Shown here: in pieces, positions 6,541 through 14,636 of the stretch
Layout of the letters: each line of letters opens with the position of its first letter
Position numbering within the stretch: position 1 is the first letter of the stretch
DNA from: a virus
DNA length: 22,730 bases
Strand: one strand, 5' to 3'
IMG/VR virus record: IMGVR_UViG_3300027896_000243
Location: 1 to 22,730 of that record
Notes under the pieces: generated by a model
Seen by the model: only the letters and a program-made list of their open reading frames with translations
Databases searched by the model: none
Told to the model about the DNA's origin: nothing
Translations under genes and position numbers: made by a program

Positions 6541-7310
6541 TGGCCAAGCCCGACGTGAAAACCGTGCTGGCCTTCGGTGACGTCCACGTGCCCCACCAGC
6601 ACGCCGGGGCCGTCGAGGTGCTCTGCCACGTGGCCGAGCGCCTGCGCCCGGACCTCATCGTCTGCCTGGGCGACCTCCTGGACTGCGGGCAGTTCTCCAT
6701 ACACCCGCCGACCTTCGGTATGCCGGAGACGGACTACGCCGGGGACCTTCGCGTCGCCAACGAACTCTTGAACCGCCTGGAGGCCGTCTGCGGCCGGCTC
6801 GTGATCATCGAGGGGAACCACGAGTACCGCCTGGACCGCTGGGCTGCCGGCACGGCCGAAGGACGAGGGGCCTACTCGATGCTCGCGCCGCGCCTCCAGC
6901 TCATGAAGGGCCGGTCGCGGGCGATGTACGTCCGCTACGGCTCCGTCGACGGAGAGTACCCGCACTACCGGCTCAACTCGCGCGTCATCGCCGTGCACGG
7001 CTGGTCCTATGCGCGGCACGCCACCAAGCAGCATCTCCAGATCAGCCAGGGAATGAGCGTGCTGCACGGTCACACCCACCGGGCCGACGCCAGCATCGTC
7101 CAGAACATCTGGTCGCCCGGGAAGATCATCCAGGCCCGTAGCGCCGGCTGCCTCTGTAAGCCCATCCCCCTCTACGGCACGGGTCGGCCCGTCGAGTGGG
7201 TCAACGCCTTCATCCTCGGCTACCTCGGCCAGGGGAGCGACACGTTCTACACGATCCCGATCCTGGACGGCGCGTGCGTCCTGCCCGGCGGGGCCGAGGT
7301 GCGGGCATGA
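6537..7310 (+). CDS. Calcineurin-like metallophosphoesterase
   Basis: A 257-residue protein starts at ATG 6537, overlapping the previous stop; a second in-frame ATG follows immediately. All five metallophosphoesterase motifs are visible: GDVH (14-17), GDLLD (45-49), GNHE (93-96), VHGW (153-156) and HGHTH (177-181). These residues bind two metal ions and hydrolyse phosphate mono- or diesters. In phage replication cassettes such enzymes are proposed to act on DNA ends or nucleotides, but this substrate is not shown here. The segment after GNHE (YRLDRWAAGTAEGRGAYSML) is typical of the phage-type branch. The stop overlaps the helicase ATG (ATGA). Confidence 0.9.
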   Translation: MMAKPDVKTVLAFGDVHVPHQHAGAVEVLCHVAERLRPDLIVCLGDLLDCGQFSIHPPTFGMPETDYAGDLRVANELLNRLEAVCGRLVIIEGNHEYRLDRWAAGTAEGRGAYSMLAPRLQLMKGRSRAMYVRYGSVDGEYPHYRLNSRVIAVHGWSYARHATKQHLQISQGMSVLHGHTHRADASIVQNIWSPGKIIQARSAGCLCKPIPLYGTGRPVEWVNAFILGYLGQGSDTFYTIPILDGACVLPGGAEVRA

Positions 7311-8998
7311 TCACACTGCGCCCTTACCAAGAGAAGACCGTCGTCTCCGTTTACGACTTCCTCCACCGTCGGGACGGCAACCCGTGCGTCGTCCTGCCGA
7401 CGGCCAGCGGCAAGACCCCCGTCATAGCCACGATCTGCCGCGATGCCGTCGAGCGCTGGGACGGGCGCGTGCTCGTCGTGGCCCACGTGAAGGAACTCCT
7501 CGAGCAGGCCGTCGACAAGCTGCACGTCATGGCGCCGGACCTCTGGATGCGGATCGGCGTCTACTCGGCGGGTCTCCGGAGCCGCGACACCGACCACCCG
7601 ATCATCGTCGCCGGTATCCAGAGCATCTACCGCCGCGCGGCCGAGCTCGACCGGTTTGATCTTATTCTCGTGGATGAGTGTCATCTTCTTCCACCCGACG
7701 GCGAAGGCATGTACCGCACGTTTCTCGCCGAGGCGAAGGTCGTGAACCCCCAAGTGCGCCTCGTGGGCTTCACGGCCACGCCGTACCGCATGTCGAGCGG
7801 CATGATCTGCGGGCCGGACAACCTCTTGAACGAGATCTGCTACGAGGTCGGCGTCCGCGAGTTGATCGTCCAAGGCTACCTCTGCCCGCTGAAGACGAAG
7901 GCCGGCAAACGCAAGGTCGATACGGGCGGGCTTCACATCCGGGGCGGCGAGTTCATTGCCGGCGAGGTCGAGGCCCTGATGGACGACGACGCCCTGGTGC
8001 GGGACGCCTGCCACGAGATCGTCGACCACACGCAGAACCGCCACTCGGTGCTCATCTTCGCGAGCGGCGTTCAGCACGCCCAGCACGTCCAGCGTGTCCT
8101 CGGCGGAATGGGCCACGAGTGCGGCTTCGTCTGCGGCGACACGTTGCCCTTCGATCGCGCCGATACGCTTAAGCGGTTCCGTGAGGGCCTGCTCAAGTAC
8201 CTGGTGAACGTCAACGTCCTCACGACAGGCTTCGACGCGCCGAACATCGACTGCGTGGCGATGCTCCGGCCGACGAACTCGCCGGGCCTCTACTACCAGA
8301 TGGTCGGCCGCGGGTTCCGCCTGCACCCGTCGAAAGAGAACTGCCTGGTCCTCGACTTCGGCGGGAACATCCTCAGGCACGGGCCCGTCGACGCGCTCGA
8401 GATCAAGGATCGGCCGCCCGGCACGGGCGAGGCGCCGGCCAAGGAATGCCCCCAGTGCCAGGCGGTGATCCATGCCGCCTACACCGTCTGCCCGGAGTGC
8501 GGGTTCGAGTTCCCGCCGCCGGAACGTGAGAAGCACGACCGCGCGGCCAGCGCGGCCCCGATCCTGTCGGGCGAGGCCAAGACGAACGAGTATACGGTCT
8601 GCGAGGTCTCCTACCACGTCCACACCAAGCGCGACGCCCCGCCCGAGGCACCCAAGACCATGCGGGTCGAGTACCGCAATAGCTGGGACCAGTGGCGCAG
8701 TGAGTGGGTCTGCTTCGAGCACATGGGCTACGCCCGGGTGAAGGCCGAGGCCTGGTGGCGCCGGCGCTCGGATCTTCCCGTTCCCGAAGGCGCCGCTGAG
8801 GCAGTCAACATCGCTCAGGCCGGCAACCTGGCCGAGCCCGTCGCCATCACTGTTAGGAGCGTTTCCGGCGAGAAGTACGACCAGATTGTGGACTACCGCT
8901 TCGCCGACGCGCCAGCGACAGATGCCCCGTTTGCGCCCGAGGGCGCCGCCACGTCCGACGACGACAGCAACCTCGATCTAGACGCCGTTCCGTTCTAA
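7307..8998 (+). CDS. SF2 DEAD/DEAH-box helicase with zinc ribbon
   Basis: The 563-residue protein starts at ATG 7307 (ATGA overlap). It opens with LRPYQEKTV and has Walker A PTASGKT (31-37), DECH box (123-126), motif III-like FTATP (155-159) and motif VI QMVGRGFR (331-338), so both RecA lobes are complete. Four cysteines follow in CPQCQAVIHA and TVCPECGF (381, 384, 395, 398), a zinc ribbon. The region after about 430 is a separate substrate-binding or regulatory tail (EVSYHVHTKR, VEYRNSWDQWRSEWVCFEH). The last residues, DDDSNLDLDAVPF, are acidic and end in Pro-Phe, like the C-terminal tail of bacterial SSB. The helicase is expected to unwind or remodel phage DNA during replication. Confidence 0.93.
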   Translation: MITLRPYQEKTVVSVYDFLHRRDGNPCVVLPTASGKTPVIATICRDAVERWDGRVLVVAHVKELLEQAVDKLHVMAPDLWMRIGVYSAGLRSRDTDHPIIVAGIQSIYRRAAELDRFDLILVDECHLLPPDGEGMYRTFLAEAKVVNPQVRLVGFTATPYRMSSGMICGPDNLLNEICYEVGVRELIVQGYLCPLKTKAGKRKVDTGGLHIRGGEFIAGEVEALMDDDALVRDACHEIVDHTQNRHSVLIFASGVQHAQHVQRVLGGMGHECGFVCGDTLPFDRADTLKRFREGLLKYLVNVNVLTTGFDAPNIDCVAMLRPTNSPGLYYQMVGRGFRLHPSKENCLVLDFGGNILRHGPVDALEIKDRPPGTGEAPAKECPQCQAVIHAAYTVCPECGFEFPPPEREKHDRAASAAPILSGEAKTNEYTVCEVSYHVHTKRDAPPEAPKTMRVEYRNSWDQWRSEWVCFEHMGYARVKAEAWWRRRSDLPVPEGAAEAVNIAQAGNLAEPVAITVRSVSGEKYDQIVDYRFADAPATDAPFAPEGAATSDDDSNLDLDAVPF

Positions 8999-9016
8999 CG
9001 AGAAAGGACTCCCGCA

Positions 9017-10024
9017 ATGACCCCTCATCAGCACGTCAATCACGGCCTGCATCACCCGGACGTTCACTACGCCTCGGGTCCCTGGTCCGAGGCCGCCACG
9101 CTGTACGTGGCGTCGGCCTACATCAACCCGCAGCGCTGGGAGACCCGCCGGCGACTCTTCAACAACTTCCGCCGCCACATGGAGGCGACGCCCAACGTGA
9201 AGCTCTACGTCGGCGAGCTGGCCTACGGCGACCGGCCGTTTGAGGTCACGCAGGAGAGCCAGCCCGGGGACTGTCAGTTCAGGACCACGACGGAGCTATG
9301 GCACAAAGAGAACCTGCTGAACCAGACCATCGCCCGTTTCCCGCCCGACTGGCAGTACGGGGCCTACCTGGACGGCGACTTCCACATGACGCGGCAGGAT
9401 TGGGCGCTGGAGACGATCCACCTGCTCCAGCACTTCGACTGGGTGCAGCTCTTCTCCAGCTACTCGGACCTGACGGCCGATCACCGGCCGATGTCGGTCG
9501 TGCCGTCATTCGCGTACCACTGGGTCGAGCGGATGGGGCGCCAGCCCAGGGGTTACCAGGCCGGCTCCCCCGGCGGCGGCTGGGCCTTTCGCCGGTCGGC
9601 GTTCGAGGCGTGCGGCGGTCTCCTGGACATCTGCATCCTGGGGTCGGGCGACTGGTACATGGCCTGCGGCCTGGCCGGCGTCGCCGATCACCGTCCGGAG
9701 ACCGAGCGATGCCGGCAAGACTATCGGCGGGCGATCCAGACCTGGCAGGGACGCGCCGCGCGTCTGCGGCAGAACATCGGCTGCCTCCGTAACCATGCCA
9801 TCCACCACTTCCACGGCAGCAAGAGCCGTCGCGGCTACAGCAGCCGCTGGCAGATTCTCCGGGAGCACGCCTTTGACCCTCATACCGACCTCTACCGCGA
9901 CTGGCAGGGCATCTACCAGCTGACGCCCGACAAGCCCGGCCTGCGGGACGCCATCCGGCGGTACTTCGCGGCCCGGAACGAGGACGATGTGTCGCGCGGC
10001 CCCGGCGACAGGACGCTCGTCTGA
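9017..10024 (+). CDS. Glycosyltransferase-like protein (GT-A type fold)
   Basis: A 335-residue protein starts at ATG 9017 behind GAAAGGA. Its middle has the layout of a nucleotide-sugar transferase: ELWHKENLLNQTIARFPPDW (93-112), then YLDGDFHM with a DxD-type Asp-Gly-Asp at 119-121, then FDWVQLFSSYSDL, an acceptor-side segment SPGGGWAFRRSAFEACGG (184-201) and CILGSGDWYMACGL (207-219). I recognise it as a glycosyltransferase-like family seen in phages but cannot name donor or acceptor. No signal peptide or membrane segment is visible, so it should act in the cytoplasm, for example on DNA or a phage protein. It interrupts a replication operon between helicase and primase. Confidence 0.65.
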   Translation: MTPHQHVNHGLHHPDVHYASGPWSEAATLYVASAYINPQRWETRRRLFNNFRRHMEATPNVKLYVGELAYGDRPFEVTQESQPGDCQFRTTTELWHKENLLNQTIARFPPDWQYGAYLDGDFHMTRQDWALETIHLLQHFDWVQLFSSYSDLTADHRPMSVVPSFAYHWVERMGRQPRGYQAGSPGGGWAFRRSAFEACGGLLDICILGSGDWYMACGLAGVADHRPETERCRQDYRRAIQTWQGRAARLRQNIGCLRNHAIHHFHGSKSRRGYSSRWQILREHAFDPHTDLYRDWQGIYQLTPDKPGLRDAIRRYFAARNEDDVSRGPGDRTLV

Positions 10025-10067
10025 CGAAGGTGCCGTCCCGTTCTGACCACGGAGAGCCGGTAACGCT

Positions 10068-12230
10068 ATGCAGCAGTTCATCGAGACCATGTTCGGCGAT
10101 GCGCTCGCGCCCGACCGGCGACTGTGCATCTTCACCACGCCGGACAAGCGATCCGCGTTCTTTGCCGATGCTGGTCAGGCCGTGGCCTATGTCCGCGAGC
10201 GGGCCGCCGCGCAGAACGTGTACTACGGCGTCGGCCTCGTCAGGGGCCAGCCCGCGGGGCGCGGCGCGGCCGAGGACGTCGCCGCCATCGGGGCGCTCTG
10301 GGCGGATATCGACATCGCGGGGCCGGCCCACGCGGGCAAGGCGCTGCCGCCGACCGTCGAGGACGTGGAGCGGTTGCTCCACCAGTTGCCGCACGCGCCC
10401 TCCATCTTGGTCCACAGCGGCCACGGCGTCCACGCCTACTGGCTCCTCAAGGAACCGTGGGTTTTCGACAGCACCGAAGAGCGCAACCGCGCCGCCCGCA
10501 TGGCGAGAGGCTGGCACGGCGCCGTCTGCGCCATCGGTGAATCATTCGGCTGGCACATGGAGAACCTCGGCGACCTGGCCCGCATCCTGCGGTTGCCGGG
10601 CACGCTCAACCACAAGATCGCGCCGTCGGCCGAGGTCCGCATCATCGAGACGTCTGAGGACCGCTACAACCCGACGGACTTCGAGCCGTACCTGGCCAGC
10701 GACCCGTCGCCGCCGGCCACAGCCGGCGACCTCGTGCTCAGGCCGGACGTCATGCCGCCCCTCGACAGGATGATGGAGGCCGCCTCGGCCAGTCCCAAGT
10801 TCGTCGAGACCTGGCAGCGGAAACGCACGGATCTCTCGGACCCGTCCCAGAGCGCTTACGACCTGAGCCTGGCCACCCTCGCAGCCACGCTCGGCTGGGC
10901 GGATCAGGAGATTGCCGACCTCATCATCGCTGCCCGTCGGCACCACAACGACAAGCCCGACAAGGCCCTGCGCCGCGACTACATTGCCGCCACCTTGGCG
11001 AAGGCACGGCAGGCGGTTGCCGCGATGCCGACCGAGGGCCCCGACGTGGACCTGTCGGGCATCGTCGGCCAGGCGGCCGCTTCGAAGGCCGGCGTCGATC
11101 CCGCCGTCATGGTCGGCGGCCTACGCGTCGATGCCGTCTGCCTGGCCGACGTGGTGCCCGAGCCTGTCCGCTGGCTCTGGCCGGGCCGATTTGCCCTCGG
11201 CAAGCTCTCCCTCATCGCGGGCGAGCCGGGCCTCGGGAAGTCTTTCGTGACTCTGGACATGGCGGCCCGCGTCTCGCGCGGCGACGGTTGGCCGTGCAAC
11301 GAGGGCGCCACGTGCGAGCCCGCCGGCGTCGTCCTCTTGAGCGCCGAGGACGAGGTCAACGACACGATCGCGCCGCGTCTCATTGCGGCCGGGGCCGATC
11401 GCTCGCGCATCCTGGCCATGCGGGCACTCTACAAGCCGGTGCTTAACCTCGGCGGCGAGATTGAGAAGTCCGTGCATTTCAGCCTGCTCGAACACATCCC
11501 CCAACTGGAGTCGCTGATCCAGCGGGCCGCCCCGTGCCGCCTGGTCGTCGTCGATCCGGTGAGCGCCTTCCTGGGCAGTACCGATTCCCACAACAACAGC
11601 GAGGTGCGGGCCGTCCTTGCGCCCCTGGCTGAGATGGCCGCCCGTAACCACGTGGCCGTCGTGGCCGTGACGCACCTCAACAAGGGCCAGGGCAGCGCCC
11701 TCAACCGCGTGATCGGCTCGATTGCCTTCACGGCCGCCGCCCGGGCCGCCTACGTCGTCACACGGGACGAAGACGATCCAGCCAGGCGGCTACTGCTCCC
11801 GGCCAAGAACAACCTGGGCCGCGATGAGGACGGCTTCGCCTACCGCCTGGAGGGCGAGGGCATTCCGTGCGTCGAGTGGGAGCCGATGCCAGTGACCATG
11901 ACGGCCGACGAAGCGGTGGGCGTCGAGCACCATGCGCGTGGGCCGGAACCGGATGCACGCCACGATGCAGAGGCGTGGTTGCTGGACTTCCTGGCCGTCG
12001 GTTCGCAACCCGCGCAGGAGGTCTACGATGCGGCTGCCAGGGACGGGCACACGAGGGCCACCATCCGCAGGGCCAAGGCCACGATGAACATAGTCGCCAC
12101 GAAGGACGGCTATCAGGGCGCGTGGACCTGGACGTTGCCGGGCTCGGGGCCGCTCATGGCTGTCAGTGAACCGCCCTCCGTCAAAGGTGCGCCCAAAGGT
12201 GCTCAAAGGGGCCTGCCATCAGAAACTTGA
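10068..12230 (+). CDS. Primase-helicase fusion (AEP-like primase plus RepA-like AAA_25 ATPase)
   Basis: The 720-residue product starts at ATG 10068; GGAG upstream is rather far (13 bases). The N-terminal third resembles an archaeo-eukaryotic-type primase of plasmid/phage kind: IGALWADIDIAG with Asp 80 and Asp 82, SILVHSGHGVHAYWLL (112-127) and RILRLPGTLNHK (172-183). A helical linker follows (about 235-360). The C-terminal half is a hexameric RepA/AAA_25 helicase: Walker A GEPGLGKS (385-392), LLSAEDE (423-429), Walker B RLVVVDPVSAF (491-501) and VAVVAVTHLNKGQGSALNRV. It should prime and unwind at the phage origin. The final codons (KGAPKGAQRG) overlap the first 12-bp iterons, so coding sequence and origin seem to interlock. 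Confidence 0.9.
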   Translation: MQQFIETMFGDALAPDRRLCIFTTPDKRSAFFADAGQAVAYVRERAAAQNVYYGVGLVRGQPAGRGAAEDVAAIGALWADIDIAGPAHAGKALPPTVEDVERLLHQLPHAPSILVHSGHGVHAYWLLKEPWVFDSTEERNRAARMARGWHGAVCAIGESFGWHMENLGDLARILRLPGTLNHKIAPSAEVRIIETSEDRYNPTDFEPYLASDPSPPATAGDLVLRPDVMPPLDRMMEAASASPKFVETWQRKRTDLSDPSQSAYDLSLATLAATLGWADQEIADLIIAARRHHNDKPDKALRRDYIAATLAKARQAVAAMPTEGPDVDLSGIVGQAAASKAGVDPAVMVGGLRVDAVCLADVVPEPVRWLWPGRFALGKLSLIAGEPGLGKSFVTLDMAARVSRGDGWPCNEGATCEPAGVVLLSAEDEVNDTIAPRLIAAGADRSRILAMRALYKPVLNLGGEIEKSVHFSLLEHIPQLESLIQRAAPCRLVVVDPVSAFLGSTDSHNNSEVRAVLAPLAEMAARNHVAVVAVTHLNKGQGSALNRVIGSIAFTAAARAAYVVTRDEDDPARRLLLPAKNNLGRDEDGFAYRLEGEGIPCVEWEPMPVTMTADEAVGVEHHARGPEPDARHDAEAWLLDFLAVGSQPAQEVYDAAARDGHTRATIRRAKATMNIVATKDGYQGAWTWTLPGSGPLMAVSEPPSVKGAPKGAQRGLPSET

Positions 12231-12342
12231 GCCTCTTGAGCCCCTTTGAAGAAACCTGAGCACCTTTGCTTTAGAGAGAGAGAATCCAAAGGTGCTCAAG
12301 AGGCTCAAGTTGTTTGGGGCAGGAAGGGCGTGAGCACCTTTG
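12182..12342. repeat. Iteron cluster with long inverted repeat, candidate replication origin
   Basis: The 12-mer CAAAGGTGCTCA occurs perfectly at 12194-12205 and 12287-12298, and its exact reverse complement at 12257-12268 and 12331-12342. Near copies are at 12182-12190 (nine bases), 12204-12211 (degenerate) and 12237-12248 (inverted, 11 of 12). A larger inverted repeat, 12224-12248 with 12287-12311, pairs 24 of 25 bases around a 38-base loop. The cluster begins inside the primase gene and continues into the non-coding stretch before 12525. Iterons next to the initiator/primase gene are the classical arrangement of a theta-type origin; protein-mediated transcription control is an alternative. 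Confidence 0.6.
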
Positions 12343-12524
12343 GGCGAGGCGTAGGTACTACCCGGGTACCGCCCTCGACGGTGGGCATAGGGAGCAGTCG
12401 GAAGGTTCCTTTTAATTTGTTGCGAGTAGCGAACACGGGGCCGCCGCTCCTTTGTCTGGAGCTTTGCTGAGCCTTTGGGAACTGGAATGACAGGGGATCG
12501 TATCAGCCAGGGAGGTGAACATGG
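12343..12524. other. Gene-free stretch beyond the iterons
   Basis: No convincing gene lies here. It contains an AT-rich patch, CCTTTTAATTTGTTG, near 12408, unusual in this GC-rich region and compatible with a DNA unwinding element beside the iterons or with a promoter -10. The end holds the GGAGG ribosome site (12511-12515) for the next gene. Confidence 0.4.
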
Positions 12525-12959
12525 ATGGCGAACCTCACGGAATCGAGAGCATCGACCTCGGCCCAGGAAACCGTCAGGGGAATGACGGCGCAAGCGGCAC
12601 AGCAAGTGGCGCGGCGGGGGTCTCCGTCGTGGCGCGCAGCGGCGCCCAGCCTGGTCGCGCGGCTGTGTGGGGATCGGCACAACGGCCTGATGCTGGCCGA
12701 CCCCTGGTCACGAGCGGCCCACTGCATGGTACAGGGATGGGGAATCCGACTCAGTCGGGCGCCGGCCAAGGACAACGCCTCGATAAGGGCCCGGCCGAGG
12801 CCGACGTGGAAGGTGTTCGCCCGCCTAGCGGTGGGCATTGCCTTGCGGGCGGCGGACGATGCGAAGAGGAGCGACTGGAATCTCTGGGCCATTCGTCGGG
12901 GGAATCAGACACTGGCCGTCGGCGGTCGTTACATTCGCAAGAGCAATCGCAGTTGGTAA
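12525..12959 (+). CDS. Basic hypothetical protein upstream of HNH
   Basis: The frame starting at ATG 12525 has a GGAGG site nine bases upstream and mostly G or C in third codon positions, unlike the competing frame that starts at 12515 or 12521 and runs through to the HNH stop. The 144-residue product is strongly basic, with Trp-rich C-terminal segments (DPWSRAAHCMVQGWGIRLSR, then RSDWNLWAIRRGNQTLAVGG). I do not recognise a family. If the competing frame is the real one, the HNH gene would instead carry a long low-complexity N-terminal extension. Codon bias favours the call given here, with moderate confidence. Confidence 0.5.
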   Translation: MANLTESRASTSAQETVRGMTAQAAQQVARRGSPSWRAAAPSLVARLCGDRHNGLMLADPWSRAAHCMVQGWGIRLSRAPAKDNASIRARPRPTWKVFARLAVGIALRAADDAKRSDWNLWAIRRGNQTLAVGGRYIRKSNRSW

Positions 12960-13258
12960 ATAGCGCGGCCCCGCATGGCGCGGTCTCCACGGACAATGTG
13001 CTGCGCCTGCTGGATCACCAGCACTACCGCTGCGCCTTGACCGGCCGTTGCTTGACGCCGCAGACAGCCGCCCTTGACCACGTCATGCCCATGCGCCGTG
13101 GCGGCCAACACGCCATCGAGAACACCCAGGTACTCCACAAGGATGTGAACCGGGCCAAGGGATCGCTTTCCAACGAGGAGTTCCTCGCGATGTGCCGCGA
13201 GGTCGTTCAATGGACGGATTCAGCGTCGGAAAAAAGGAGAAGTAACCATGCAAGTTGA
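12953..13258 (+). CDS. HNH endonuclease
   Basis: The HNH domain is clear: LRLLDHQHYRCALTGRCLTP, then AALDHVMPMRRGGQHAIENT, then QVLHKDVNRAKGSLSNEEFL. The Cys-x-x-x-Gly zinc-knuckle-like start, the LDHVMP His and the Asn-x-x-Lys (VNRAKG) segment fit the beta-beta-alpha-metal nuclease. Start choice is uncertain: TTG at 12953 overlaps the preceding stop and is used here; GTG at 12998 would leave an 86-residue domain-only protein; and an in-frame codon at 12515 or 12521 would give about 245 residues. Family roles include DNA packaging nicking near terminase, homing or restriction. Its stop overlaps the following methyltransferase start by 11 bases, so a restriction-like partnership with that methylase is possible. 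Confidence 0.75.
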   Translation: MVNSAAPHGAVSTDNVLRLLDHQHYRCALTGRCLTPQTAALDHVMPMRRGGQHAIENTQVLHKDVNRAKGSLSNEEFLAMCREVVQWTDSASEKRRSNHAS

Positions 13259-14636
13259 ACTGCGAGACATCGAGAGCATCCGGCCGTACGAGCAGAACCC
13301 GCGCCTGAACGACGGTGCGGTCGAAGCGGTGTCGAAATCGCTGCGGGAATTCGGGTTCCGCCAACCCATCGTGGTCGACGGGGACGGCGTCATCATCTGC
13401 GGGCACACGCGGTGGAAGGCCGCGCAGAAGCTCGGGCTCAAGCAGGTGCCGGTCCACGTGGCGAAGGACCTGTCGCCGGCCCAGATCAAGGCGTACCGCC
13501 TGGCCGACAACCAGACGGCCACGCTGGCGGAGTGGAACTACGAGCTCCTGCCGCTTGAGATACGGGACCTCCAGGGCATGGACTTCGACCTGTCGCTGCT
13601 GGGGTTCGACGAGACCGACCTGGCGGAACTCCTGGCGCCGGCGGGCAACGACGGGCTGACCGACCCGGACGCTGTGCCGTTGCCGGGCGACGCCGCCATC
13701 ACGCAGCCCGGCGACCTGTGGGTGCTCGGCAACCACCGGCTGCTCTGTGGCGATAGCAGCAAGGCCGAGGACGTGGACCGGTTACTCGACGGCGCGCCCA
13801 TCCACCTGGTGAATAGCGATCCCCCGTATAACGTCAAGGTCGAGCCCCGAAGCAACAACGCCATCGCGGCCGGCCTCTCGTCTTTTCCAGGCGACGACCT
13901 CCAGCAGAAGAAGCTCCTGAACAAGACGTGCCGCATGGAGACCGCCCACCGGGGCCTCACGCACCACCAGTCCTTCGACGTGGCTCGCCAGGGCGTGAAG
14001 GGCGCCACGACCAAGAAGATGCGCCCCAAGGACCGGCCGCTGGAGAATGACTTCCTCACCGCCGAGGCATTCGACGCGATGCTTCTGGCGTGGTTCGGGA
14101 ACATGGCTCGCGTCCTGCTGCCCGGCCGCTGCTTCTACATCTGGGGTGGGTACGCGAACCTCGGCAACTACCCGCCGGTCCTGAAGGCGTGCGAACTCTA
14201 TTTCTCGCAGGGCATCGTGTGGGATAAGGAGCATCCGGTCCTCACACGAAAGGATTACATGGGTGCATTTGAGCTTGCCTTTTACGGGTGGCGCGAGGGC
14301 GCGGGGCACGAATACTTCGGCCCCAACAACGCGACCGACCTCTGGCACGTGAAGAAGGTGAATCCCGCCAGCATGATCCACCTCACGGAAAAGCCCGTCG
14401 AGCTCGCGGTCCGCGCCATCGAGTACTCGTCGCGTCAGGGCGAAAACGTGTTGGACCTCTTCGGGGGCAGCGGCTCCACGCTGATCGGGTGCGAAAAGAC
14501 GGGCCGGCGGGCCTATCTCATGGAACTCGACGAGCTGTACTGCGACGTCATCGTCAAGCGGTGGGAGGAATTCACGGGCAGGAAGGCCGAGCGCGTCGCA
14601 GCCGAGCTGCCGGCCGTTGCGGAGGTGACCGCGTGA
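13248..14636 (+). CDS. ParB-domain DNA methyltransferase fusion
   Basis: A 462-residue protein starts at ATG 13248 behind GGAG. Residues 1-100 form a ParB/sulfiredoxin-like nuclease-type domain: IESIRPYEQNPRLN, LREFGFRQPIVVDGDGVIIC and GHTRWKAAQKLGLKQVPVHV (52-71). Residues about 155-450 are a DNA amino-methyltransferase: DPPY catalytic motif at 191-194 and the AdoMet-binding loop VLDLFGGSGST at 401-411, in the order of beta-class enzymes (DPPY before FxGxG). The middle segment (about 200-290) should contain target recognition. It probably methylates adenine N6 or cytosine N4 in phage or host DNA. DPPY alone does not fix which base. It ends in a GTGA overlap with the radical SAM gene. Confidence 0.93.
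   Translation: MQVELRDIESIRPYEQNPRLNDGAVEAVSKSLREFGFRQPIVVDGDGVIICGHTRWKAAQKLGLKQVPVHVAKDLSPAQIKAYRLADNQTATLAEWNYELLPLEIRDLQGMDFDLSLLGFDETDLAELLAPAGNDGLTDPDAVPLPGDAAITQPGDLWVLGNHRLLCGDSSKAEDVDRLLDGAPIHLVNSDPPYNVKVEPRSNNAIAAGLSSFPGDDLQQKKLLNKTCRMETAHRGLTHHQSFDVARQGVKGATTKKMRPKDRPLENDFLTAEAFDAMLLAWFGNMARVLLPGRCFYIWGGYANLGNYPPVLKACELYFSQGIVWDKEHPVLTRKDYMGAFELAFYGWREGAGHEYFGPNNATDLWHVKKVNPASMIHLTEKPVELAVRAIEYSSRQGENVLDLFGGSGSTLIGCEKTGRRAYLMELDELYCDVIVKRWEEFTGRKAERVAAELPAVAEVTA

Noticed and set aside
7247-8722. Minus-strand frame of about 491 residues opposite the helicase
   Set aside because: Shadow of the helicase; no recognisable motif.
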